DNA of 18,958 nucleotides, taken from positions 1 to 18,958 of the forward strand of contig JBFMAE010000203.1 of NCBI GenBank assembly GCA_040756085.1, given 5' to 3'. Positions 7,002 to 13,974 of this stretch are shown in pieces (position 1 is the first letter of the stretch; the number at the start of each line of letters is the position of its first letter). A program made the position numbers and the translations under genes. The notes under the pieces are model-generated. The model worked only from the letters and a program-made list of their open reading frames with translations. It searched no databases and was not told the DNA's origin. The DNA comes from JBFMAE01 sp040756085. GTDB taxonomy: Bacteria; Desulfobacterota; BSN033; UBA1163.

Positions 7002-8006
7002 ATGAAGGATATTTATCAAATCATTTTCTCTAATAGTTCTAAGATGAATAAAATCAAGGCGATCATTGATGAAATTGCCAAGACCGATATTACGGTTTTG
7101 ATTAAGGGTGAGAGCGGGGCCGGAAAAGAACTGCTGGCTCAGGCCATCCATTCAAATTCTCAACGGAAAGATAAGCCGTTCATCAAGGTGAATTGTGCAG
7201 CGATTCCTAAAGGGCTTCTTGAAAGTGAACTCTTTGGGTTTGAAAAGGGCGCCTTTACAGGAGCACATTTTAAAAAACCAGGGAAGTTCGAATTGGCCAA
7301 TGATGGGACGATCTTGTTGAATGATATCGGTGAAATGGACATTTCCATTCAGGCAAAACTTTTACAAGTCCTACAAGATGGCATGTTTTCTCGTTTAGGA
7401 GGAGATGGAGATGTGATGGTCAATACCCGTGTGATCGCTACCACTAAGGATCATCTTGAAAAGACGATGATGGAAGGACATTTCCGTGAAGACCTATTTT
7501 TCAGGATCAATGTTATCAACATCACCGTTCCGCCCTTAAGAGATCGTAGAGAGCAAATTATTCCTCTTTCACAGTTTTACTTCAATTTTTATAAAAAGAA
7601 GTATGAAAGGGATGTACCGCCGTTTTCGTCAAAGGTGATCAATGCCTTTAAAGAATATGCTTGGCCCGGGAATATCCGTGAATTGGAAAATATGATTAAA
7701 CGGATGGTCATATTCGGGGAGGAAGATACGGTTCTACATAACATTTCCAGTAATAGATTGGGTGATGAAATGGATCCTGAATCCTATGGAAATTTGTCCT
7801 CAAACCCCTTAACAGAAAAGAAATGCTTCGATTTGAAAGAGGTGGGAAGAAAAGCGGCGGAAGTTGCGGAGAAGGAGATTATTCAGAGCACTTTACAAGA
7901 GACTCATTGGAACCGAAAACAGGCCGCCAAATTGCTTCGTATAAGTTACAAGGCATTGCTGTATAAGATCCAGAAATACCATTTAGATGATCTAAGAGGA
8001 ATTTGA
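7002..8006 (+). CDS. PspF-like AAA+-Fis sigma-54 activator with altered Walker B and sensor I
   Basis: A 334-residue activator with no N-terminal sensor domain, only AAA+ and a Fis-type helix-turn-helix (NRKQAAKLLRISYKALLYKI). Starting at ATG 7002, Walker A Lys is K42, the switch Asn is N64 and GAFTGA is 83-88, the same numbers as in PspF, which supports this start over TTG 6900. GAFTGA and the FREDLFFR Arg region are intact. However, Walker B reads ILLND instead of a hydrophobic run ending in DE (N107-D108), and sensor I reads ATTK instead of ATN (K149). These residues bind Mg and polarise water in AAA+ proteins, so ATP hydrolysis may be weak or absent. It may be a brake or partner of the full activator at 4989. 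The promoter itself is sigma-54 type. Confidence 0.92.
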   Translation: MKDIYQIIFSNSSKMNKIKAIIDEIAKTDITVLIKGESGAGKELLAQAIHSNSQRKDKPFIKVNCAAIPKGLLESELFGFEKGAFTGAHFKKPGKFELANDGTILLNDIGEMDISIQAKLLQVLQDGMFSRLGGDGDVMVNTRVIATTKDHLEKTMMEGHFREDLFFRINVINITVPPLRDRREQIIPLSQFYFNFYKKKYERDVPPFSSKVINAFKEYAWPGNIRELENMIKRMVIFGEEDTVLHNISSNRLGDEMDPESYGNLSSNPLTEKKCFDLKEVGRKAAEVAEKEIIQSTLQETHWNRKQAAKLLRISYKALLYKIQKYHLDDLRGI

Positions 8007-8044
8007 GCATCGGTCAAGAAGAGGGGCATTTAGGAGGCGTGGGG

Positions 8045-8506
8045 ATGGAAAATTTAGGGGATAAGTTCGAAGGTGGACCCGAGACAGCATTCAGCAGAGT
8101 CCTGAACCGAGATCTATTTCTTTTTCTTCTGGATCTTGAGGTAAAACGCGCTCGACGTTACCAGAATTTTCTTTGTCTAATGTTTCTTAAAATTAAACAA
8201 TGTTCGAAAAATAACAGTGTTTTGGATTTCCGCACCTGTTACGAAACGTTGAGTGATTTACTGACAGTAGAGATGCGTGAGAGCGACATACTCGGTTCGA
8301 TAACAGAAAATAAACTGGCTATACTCCTTCCCTATACAGATGTGAAGGCAGGAAACCGTGCGAAGTCCCGATTTGAAGACACTTTGAAATATTACGACTT
8401 TAAAAATAGAGGTTTTGAGGTGATGATCGAACAGATCTGTTTTCCAGTAAATGGAACGAATGCTATGGATCTAATTAAAAAGGTACTTGGAGGAGAAACA
8501 GCATAA
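8045..8506 (+). CDS. Stand-alone degenerate GGDEF-like protein
   Basis: A 153-residue protein that follows the second half of the GGDEF fold: LDLEVKRARRYQNFLCLMFLKI near the start and LAILLPYTD later. The signature itself is TENKL (87-91), with none of the catalytic Gly or acidic residues, so it should not make cyclic di-GMP. It resembles the C-terminal half of the protein at 3212. ATG 8045 is chosen because AGGAGG (8032-8037) lies 7 bases before it; an upstream TTG at 8003 would overlap the previous stop. It lies 38 bases after the PspF-like gene and 63 bases before the export gene, so it belongs to that transcript and may act as an adaptor for the activator. Function is otherwise unknown. 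Confidence 0.83.
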   Translation: MENLGDKFEGGPETAFSRVLNRDLFLFLLDLEVKRARRYQNFLCLMFLKIKQCSKNNSVLDFRTCYETLSDLLTVEMRESDILGSITENKLAILLPYTDVKAGNRAKSRFEDTLKYYDFKNRGFEVMIEQICFPVNGTNAMDLIKKVLGGETA

Positions 8507-8569
8507 TGTTTTGCCAAATGCTACGCTCTTTGTGCTGTGCGTGATGTCTTCCAAAGTAAGGAGGTGGAG

Positions 8570-9184
8570 ATGAAAAGATTAGGGTCCATCGGAATCATAG
8601 GGTTATTGGTCTTTTTCATATCGACTTCAATCGCTTTCCCTCAAGTTGACAAAGAGGTTCTTTCGAAAAAAGAATCCAAGGCAGAGGTGGCTGCGGATAG
8701 CCCCAATTATGTCATCGGGGCGGAGGATGTTCTTTATATCCATGTATGGAAAGAAGAGGCCTTGTCCAGGACGGTTCCGGTAAGGATGGATGGAAAAATA
8801 TCAATCCCTCTCATCGATGAGGTTCATGCTGCAGGGCTCACCCCTCACCAATTAAAAGAAATTTTGATACAAAAGCTAAAACAATTTATTGATAGCCCTA
8901 ATGTCTCTGTGATTGTTTCAGAAACAAACAGCTTTAAAGTTTTTGTTTCTGGTCAAGTAAGGAATCCAGGGCTCTACCGCTTGAAGAGCGAGACATCCAT
9001 ACTTCAAATCATTCCCATGGCGGGGGGATTTACTGATTGGGCCGATCAAAAGAAGATTTTGATTCTCCGGAAAGAAGATGGAAAAGAGAAGCGAATTACC
9101 GTCAATTATAAGAAGATCGTGAAAGGTGACGATTCAGGGTCAAACATCATCCTAAAATCAGGGGATACCATTATTGTCCCATAA
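8570..9184 (+). CDS. Polysaccharide export protein (Wza/XrtA-associated type)
   Basis: A 204-residue periplasmic/outer-membrane export protein. A signal peptide (MKRLGSIGIIGLLVFFISTSIAF) lacks a lipobox Cys, so it is not an obvious lipoprotein. The polysaccharide export domain follows (YVIGAEDVLYIHVWKEE, then VRMDGKISIPLIDEVHAAG), then an SLBB-like domain (FKVFVSGQVRNPGLYRL) ending in SGDTIIVP. The small size and single SLBB domain fit the short export proteins of XrtA/PEP-CTERM exopolysaccharide loci better than full Wza. The start at 8570 is set by AAGGAGGTGG directly upstream. It is the first structural gene of the exopolysaccharide cluster and sits 11 bases before the barrel gene, its likely partner in the outer membrane. 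Confidence 0.92.
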   Translation: MKRLGSIGIIGLLVFFISTSIAFPQVDKEVLSKKESKAEVAADSPNYVIGAEDVLYIHVWKEEALSRTVPVRMDGKISIPLIDEVHAAGLTPHQLKEILIQKLKQFIDSPNVSVIVSETNSFKVFVSGQVRNPGLYRLKSETSILQIIPMAGGFTDWADQKKILILRKEDGKEKRITVNYKKIVKGDDSGSNIILKSGDTIIVP

Positions 9185-9195
9185 TAAGAGGAAAT

Positions 9196-10530
9196 ATGAG
9201 GATAACAAAAAAGATGAATTGGATTAGGTGGTTAATACTTTTTCCAATAATTATATGCACACCAACGATTGTTCATGCTTGGGCAAAAGATATCCTTTTG
9301 CATTTTCAAACCTATATCACAGTTCAGGAGGAATATAACAGTAATATCGACCTAACCCCCAACAGATTCAAAAGAGATGATTTTATTACCACGATCTCTC
9401 CCGGATTTAAATTTTCTACAACACCCAAATCACCTGTTACGGGTGAATTCCGGCGGACTCCAACGGCTGAAGAAAGGTTTGGGCTTGATTTGGACTTTAA
9501 TGCAGGATTCGTCTTTTATGGCAAGGAACACGAGGATAATTATATCAGTCTCAACGGAACACTCAACGCCTGGTATTCCTTCACCCCCAATCTCTCTTTC
9601 CGGGTTAGGGATTACCTTATTCGGTCTGACGAAATAAGAGAAACAGATTATTCAGCCACCGCAATACAAGGCCAAAATCTTATTTCGCGAACGAATAGGA
9701 GGGTGGTTTATCACCGTAACGTTTTCGAACCCTCTGTGGAATATCGGTTCGGGAGAGAAGACCTGATCGCGGTCAATTATAGAAACAACATTTATAAGAT
9801 TCAAAGTCGGATATTGGAAGATAGTATGGAGAACTATATCAATCCCAGATTGATCTATTGGTTCAATATCCGAAATGGAGTCTCTCTCGAATATGGTCTC
9901 ACCCTTGGAGATTTCCAACGATCCCCAGATTTGGTGGGTCATATGGCAACTGGGCGTTACACATACCGGTTTAATCCAAGGACTTCGATCTTCGGAGAGT
10001 ATACTTACTTAAGGCGGGATTTTGAACCCCCTTCTATTGATTATGATGTTCACCGACCAAGCCTCGGGATCGAACATGCCTTTAACCCAACGCTAAGCGG
10101 TAGAGCCCAGTTGGGGTATTTCTGGCAAAATCCAGATAGGGGTTCTACAACTGATGGATTCTTCTACGATGTTAATTTTTCGCAACGAGCAGAAAGAACT
10201 ACTTATACCCTCTCTTTTCAAGGTGGATACACAGAGGACTACTTTACCGCTGAAAACCTCGGATTTACCAAATACCATAGGGCGATAGGAACGATTTCAC
10301 ATCGGGTATTGGAGAGAATGAACATTGGGTTTAGGACCAGTTTTGAATGGGCCAAATATGGTGGTGGGGAAAAAGATCGCATCTGGGGAATTGGGTGTAA
10401 TGGTTCGTATGAGATATTTAGGTGGTTGACTATTTCTCTTGATGTTTCTCACAGAGAGAATCATTCAAATGTTTCGGACAGAGACTATAGTGAATATCGG
10501 GGGATGCTTCGCATTACAGCTACATATTAA
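9196..10530 (+). CDS. Outer-membrane beta-barrel protein of the exopolysaccharide/PEP-CTERM locus
   Basis: A 444-residue secreted barrel. An N-terminal signal (WLILFPIIICTPTIVHA, cut about residue 28) is followed by VQEEYNSNIDLTPNRFKRDDF, a typical opening for the outer-membrane proteins of XrtA loci. Many alternating aromatic strands follow, with RFGRED and RYTYRFNPRTSIFGEYTY among them, and the protein ends in an aromatic residue (RITATY) like a BAM targeting signal. It probably forms the outer-membrane channel for the polymer with the export protein. AGAGGA lies 2-3 bases before the ATG; an in-frame ATG at 9214 is an alternative. The family assignment (TIGR03016-like) rests on pattern and context, not a search. 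After it comes the first heptamer repeat tract. Confidence 0.82.
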   Translation: MRITKKMNWIRWLILFPIIICTPTIVHAWAKDILLHFQTYITVQEEYNSNIDLTPNRFKRDDFITTISPGFKFSTTPKSPVTGEFRRTPTAEERFGLDLDFNAGFVFYGKEHEDNYISLNGTLNAWYSFTPNLSFRVRDYLIRSDEIRETDYSATAIQGQNLISRTNRRVVYHRNVFEPSVEYRFGREDLIAVNYRNNIYKIQSRILEDSMENYINPRLIYWFNIRNGVSLEYGLTLGDFQRSPDLVGHMATGRYTYRFNPRTSIFGEYTYLRRDFEPPSIDYDVHRPSLGIEHAFNPTLSGRAQLGYFWQNPDRGSTTDGFFYDVNFSQRAERTTYTLSFQGGYTEDYFTAENLGFTKYHRAIGTISHRVLERMNIGFRTSFEWAKYGGGEKDRIWGIGCNGSYEIFRWLTISLDVSHRENHSNVSDRDYSEYRGMLRITATY

Positions 10531-10531
10531 T

Positions 10532-10681
10532 ACGTGAGGCGTAAGGCGTGAGGCGTTAGTCGTTGAAAATTAGAAACTTTCTTCTTAAACCATTTGCGAT
10601 TTACGTTTCAGTAACTTTAGGGGGATGGCTTTTTGAAATATGTTAACACCTTGCGACTTACGACTCGCGACTGACGAACTA
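10532..10681. repeat. Heptamer repeat tract 1, opposed arms
   Basis: Left arm: five 7-base units at 10532-10566 (ACGTGAG, GCGTAAG, GCGTGAG, GCGTTAG, TCGTTGA). Right arm: four units at 10654-10681 (CGACTTA, CGACTCG, CGACTGA, CGAACTA), which read as the complement of the same consensus. A weaker run (CGATTTA, CGTTTCA) lies between at 10597-10617. The arms could pair imperfectly. The tract fills the gap between the barrel and the chain-length gene. Confidence 0.8.
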
Positions 10682-10694
10682 AGAAGGAGTAACT

Positions 10695-12260
10695 ATGCTT
10701 GAACCAAAACCTTTCAACATCCATGATTATTTAGAGATTGGCCTCCGCCGAAAGTGGTATATCATTATTCCATTAGTTCTTTCTATTCTGGCCTCCATTG
10801 GTGTTTATAAGTATCTACCCAAGGTCTATAAAGCCTCTACTCTGATTCTTGTTCAGCCTCAATCAGTACCGGAGAGCTATGTCAGACCTACCATCACGGA
10901 TTCTGTCACAAATCGATTAAATACAATCAGCCAGGAAATCCTTAGCCGTACCCGATTGGAAAAAGTCATCCAAGAATTTAACCTCTATCCAGACATTCGA
11001 AATAATATTCCCATGGAGGTGATTGTCGAAATAATGCGAAGAGCGATTGAGGTGAAGGTACAAGAAACAAGAAGAGATAGAAGAGATCAAACACCAAATT
11101 CTTTTTCCATTTCCTATCAAGGGAGAGAACCTAAATCAGTGATGATGGTGACAAATAAACTGGCCTCCATGGTCATTGAAGAAAATTTAAAAGTTCGTGA
11201 GTCGCAAGCAGAGGGCACTTCAGAATTTCTTACTAAGGAACTCCAGGGTATGGAGGAAAGATTAAAACGGAAAGAACAAGACATCCGAAATTTTAAAGAA
11301 CGTTCAATAGGACAACTCCCCCAACAACTGGATGCCAATTTAAGAATCCTCGAACGTTTACAACAGCAACTCCAAACGACCAGTGAAAACATGAGAGCTA
11401 CAGAAGATAGAAGTGTCATACTCCGAAGTCAGATCGAGCAGTTGAATACAAGGGAACAGTTTTCGACCCAACGAGGGTCACGTATAGACCCTGGTTCAAG
11501 GGCACAAGATATGAGTGGAGGACGTATTCCTGAAGATCCATTAGTCACACAATTAAACAATCTCCAACGAGATTTAGTTAACGCACAAGCTAAATATAAG
11601 GAGACCCATCCAGATGTGATTGATTTAAAGAAAAAGATTGCGAATCTCGAACCCAAAGTGAAGGAATTATTGGAGAAACAGGAAGCTGAGAGAGGAAGCA
11701 GAATAAGGAGTCGCCAAGAAGGGATTACCGAAAGAAATTTACCTCCACCTACCCCTGATCCCTATACGGAAAGACTCTTTACCCAATATACAGAACAATA
11801 TAACAATGCACTGATTGAAGCAAAACGAGCAAAAGAAGAGGTAAAAAACCTAAAAGAACAGATCGCCATCTATCAGAAAAGGATTGAGGACACCCCGAGA
11901 CGAGAACAAGAATTGGCACTTTTGACAAGAGATTACGACCTCATAAAAACAAATTATCAATCTCTTCTGGATAAAAAGATGCAGGCTCAGATGGCGGAGA
12001 ATCTTGAGCGGAAACAGCAAGGTGAGCAATTTAAAATTTTAGACCCAGCCCGTATTCCTGAAAAGCCAATCAAACCCGATCGCAATAAAATATTGCTCAT
12101 GGGAGCCTTCATCGGGTTTGCTTTAGGATTGGGCCTAGCCTGGTTTCGAGAATCGTTAGATCAATCGTTTCATACTGTCTCGGAGGTGGAGCGCTATTTA
12201 GAAATTCCGGTCTTAGCAACCATTCCAAATCTAAAGGAAGAAGAGAAAAAAGCAGCCTAA
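10695..12260 (+). CDS. Chain-length determinant (Wzz/GNVR) protein, XrtA type
   Basis: A 521-residue inner-membrane polysaccharide co-polymerase that sets polymer length. The first membrane segment is near 22-42 (WYIIIPLVLSILASIGVYKYL) and the second near 465-485 (ILLMGAFIGFALGLGLAWF). Between them is a long periplasmic, Gln- and Arg-rich coiled coil (about 170-420), with YKETHPDVIDLKKKIANLEPKV near the middle and a GNVR-like part (TRDYDLIKTNYQSLLDKK) just before the second segment. It ends shortly after the second membrane segment and has no kinase domain; that is the separate protein at 13975. AGAAGGAG precedes the ATG. The domain order matches the chain-length proteins of PEP-CTERM/exosortase A loci. 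Confidence 0.92.
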   Translation: MLEPKPFNIHDYLEIGLRRKWYIIIPLVLSILASIGVYKYLPKVYKASTLILVQPQSVPESYVRPTITDSVTNRLNTISQEILSRTRLEKVIQEFNLYPDIRNNIPMEVIVEIMRRAIEVKVQETRRDRRDQTPNSFSISYQGREPKSVMMVTNKLASMVIEENLKVRESQAEGTSEFLTKELQGMEERLKRKEQDIRNFKERSIGQLPQQLDANLRILERLQQQLQTTSENMRATEDRSVILRSQIEQLNTREQFSTQRGSRIDPGSRAQDMSGGRIPEDPLVTQLNNLQRDLVNAQAKYKETHPDVIDLKKKIANLEPKVKELLEKQEAERGSRIRSRQEGITERNLPPPTPDPYTERLFTQYTEQYNNALIEAKRAKEEVKNLKEQIAIYQKRIEDTPRREQELALLTRDYDLIKTNYQSLLDKKMQAQMAENLERKQQGEQFKILDPARIPEKPIKPDRNKILLMGAFIGFALGLGLAWFRESLDQSFHTVSEVERYLEIPVLATIPNLKEEEKKAA

Positions 12261-12299
12261 CGAACAACAACACACAAAGCGCATAGAAGAAACTGAGTA

Positions 12300-12330
12300 G
12301 CGTCAGGCGTGAGGCGTAAGGCGGGAGGGG
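12300..12330. repeat. Heptamer repeat tract 2
   Basis: Units GCGTCAG (12300), GCGTGAG (12307), GCGTAAG (12314) and GCGGGAG (12321) run head to tail. The last unit plus GGG forms the purine-rich ribosome-binding site GGGAGGGG of the following gene. The opposed arm lies after that gene (12725-12868). Confidence 0.8.
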
Positions 12331-12338
12331 TAATAGAG

Positions 12339-12731
12339 ATGGAGAAACCTCATAAAAAATTAGATCTTTGGAAAGCAGCGATGAAGTCAACAACGATGAT
12401 CTATAAATTAACGAATAAATTTCCGGAGGAGGAGAAGTTCGGACTCGTCTCCCAAATGAGACGCGCTGCGATCAGTATCCCGTGTAACATTGCTGAAGGC
12501 GCAGCGAGGCAGGGGAAAAGGGAGTTCAAGAACTTTCTCAGTATGGCTCAGGGGTCTTTGAGTGAATTAGATACCCAATTAGAACTCACTCTCCTGCTGG
12601 GGTACGTAAGTGCGGAAGACCTTCGAGAGCTATGGGATCAGTTGCTGAGAATTGACAAGATGCTTTCAGGACTAATTCGCAGTCTTACGGAAAGGACTAA
12701 GAATAACAAAGAGAAACGCTCTCACGCCTAA
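12339..12731 (+). CDS. Four-helix-bundle protein (S23/IVP-like family)
   Basis: A 130-residue all-helical protein. The conserved stretch RRAAISIPCNIAEGAAR and the later SLSELDTQLELTLLLGYV are hallmarks of the four-helix-bundle family first known from 23S rRNA intervening sequences; Avd of diversity-generating retroelements is a relative. The molecular role of the chromosomal members is unknown. The start at ATG 12339 is used with GGGAGGGG upstream; the longer frame from 12309 is repeat-encoded. It sits inside the exopolysaccharide cluster although it has no obvious role there, and is enclosed by opposed heptamer arms. Its last codons (KRSHA, stop at 12731) are read from the repeat itself. This arrangement suggests an inserted cassette. 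Confidence 0.9.
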   Translation: MEKPHKKLDLWKAAMKSTTMIYKLTNKFPEEEKFGLVSQMRRAAISIPCNIAEGAARQGKREFKNFLSMAQGSLSELDTQLELTLLLGYVSAEDLRELWDQLLRIDKMLSGLIRSLTERTKNNKEKRSHA

Positions 12732-12868
12732 CGCCTTGCGGTTTACGGTTAGGATAAAGGAGATTCGCTCTCGCGCCTTACGACTTACGGTTTGGCGCTT
12801 TGCCCTATGAAGGCTCTTGGTAACTTGATTTGACACCTTGCGCTTCGCGCCTTACGACTAACGGTTTT
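12725..12868. repeat. Heptamer repeat tract 3, complement orientation
   Basis: CGCCTAA, CGCCTTG, CGGTTTA, CGGTTAG run from 12725 to 12752. A second block CGCCTTA, CGACTTA, CGGTTTG occupies 12774-12794. A third, CGCTTCG, CGCCTTA, CGACTAA, CGGTTTT, occupies 12841-12868. It fills nearly the whole gap before the ATPase gene, ends 4 bases before its ATG, and leaves no visible Shine-Dalgarno sequence. Confidence 0.8.
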
Positions 12869-12872
12869 TATT

Positions 12873-13868
12873 ATGTACGAAAATTTTTACGGATTAAAAG
12901 AAAACCCTTTTAGTGTGACACCTAACCCCGATTATATTTATTTAGGGGAAAACCACCGAGAGGGTTTGGCTCAATTACTTTACGGTGTAAGGGAGAAGAA
13001 GGGATTCATTGTTATTACAGGAGAAGTAGGTACTGGAAAGACAACTCTGGTTCACTATCTCCTTGATAAGTTGGAAGGAAATAATCATACGAAAACGGCT
13101 TTCCTCTTCAACCCAAAATTGACTGTTAATGATTTCATTCAATACATCTTGAGGGATTTGGGGGTAAGGGTTCAGGGGCAAACGAAGGGTGATTATATTC
13201 ATAACCTTCATCGATACTTACTCAATGCTTACCGAAAGGAGGAAAGGGTAGTTCTAATTGTCGATGAAGCTCATGGTTTGAACCCAGAACTGCTTGAGGA
13301 GATTAGGCTCCTTTCAAATCTCGAGACCTCAAAGTCAAAGTTGCTTCAAATTGTATTGGTCGGTCAACCAGAGTTAGATAGAACGCTTTCACAACCGGAA
13401 TTTCGTCAGCTTAGGCAGCGCATTAATTTAAGATACTATTTGCCCCCCCTTTCAGAAAAGGAGACAAAAGAATATATCGAAAAAAGGTTAAGAGTTGCGG
13501 GTGCGAAGGACCTTATTTTTACAGAAAAGGCAATTAAAGAAGTTTATTCGAAATCAGCAGGAATACCCCGATTAATCAACATCCTATGTGACAATGCCTT
13601 ATTAAATGGATATGCCTTAGATCAAAAACTTGTGAATGAAAAATTGGTTAAGGAAGTTGCCAAGGATTTAAAATTAAAAAAGAAGCCTCATAAATATTGG
13701 AATTGGGTTGTCCTCGGTATTTCCATTACAGGAAGCATTTTTTTATTCCTATATGTAAAAAAAGGTGGTTCCTTATTGTTCCTTTATAACGAAGTCTTAC
13801 GAGGTTTCCAATACCTTAGAGGAATTGTAACAGATGAGTTCCAATACTTATTCAATTGGGTCAAATAA
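12873..13868 (+). CDS. XrtA/PEP-CTERM-associated ATPase (ExeA-like AAA)
   Basis: A 331-residue ATPase of the ExeA/GspA type. It opens with MYENFYGLKENPFSVTPNPD, the family signature, then Walker A GEVGTGKTT (50-58, Lys56), Walker B VVLIVDEAHG (D131-E132), and RQRINLRYYLPPLS with Arg residues of the lid. A single membrane segment near 274-295 (WNWVVLGISITGSIFLFLYV) anchors it, leaving a short tail outside. The homologues sit beside Wzz-type and kinase genes in exosortase A loci, where they are thought to energise or organise export. The gene is followed after 11 bases by another heptamer tract and then by the kinase gene. The exact role is not known. Confidence 0.93.
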   Translation: MYENFYGLKENPFSVTPNPDYIYLGENHREGLAQLLYGVREKKGFIVITGEVGTGKTTLVHYLLDKLEGNNHTKTAFLFNPKLTVNDFIQYILRDLGVRVQGQTKGDYIHNLHRYLLNAYRKEERVVLIVDEAHGLNPELLEEIRLLSNLETSKSKLLQIVLVGQPELDRTLSQPEFRQLRQRINLRYYLPPLSEKETKEYIEKRLRVAGAKDLIFTEKAIKEVYSKSAGIPRLINILCDNALLNGYALDQKLVNEKLVKEVAKDLKLKKKPHKYWNWVVLGISITGSIFLFLYVKKGGSLLFLYNEVLRGFQYLRGIVTDEFQYLFNWVK

Positions 13869-13879
13869 ATCAGTTTCTC

Positions 13880-13966
13880 GCGTCAGGTGTAAGGCGTGAG
13901 GGCGAGAGTCGTTAAGGAACTTACCCGCTCGCGCCTTGCCCCTCGCGACTTACGTTTTGAGTTAGG
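13880..13966. repeat. Heptamer repeat tract 4, opposed arms
   Basis: Left arm 13880-13915: GCGTCAG, GTGTAAG, GCGTGAG, one extra G, GCGAGAG, TCGTTAA. Right arm 13926-13966: CGCTCG (six bases), CGCCTTG, CCCCTCG, CGACTTA, CGTTTTG, AGTTAGG. The 3' edge supplies AGGAG for the kinase gene at 13975. Confidence 0.78.
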
Positions 13967-13974
13967 AGTAAAAG

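Noticed and set aside
8488..8504. Sigma-54-like TTGGAGGAGAAACAGCA before the export gene
   Set aside because: GG and GC have correct spacing, but the -12 box reads CAGC rather than TTGC and the site lies inside the preceding coding sequence.
12309..12338. Upstream start of the four-helix-bundle gene
   Set aside because: The extra residues are encoded by heptamers; ATG 12339 has a purine-rich site just before it and gives the normal family length.
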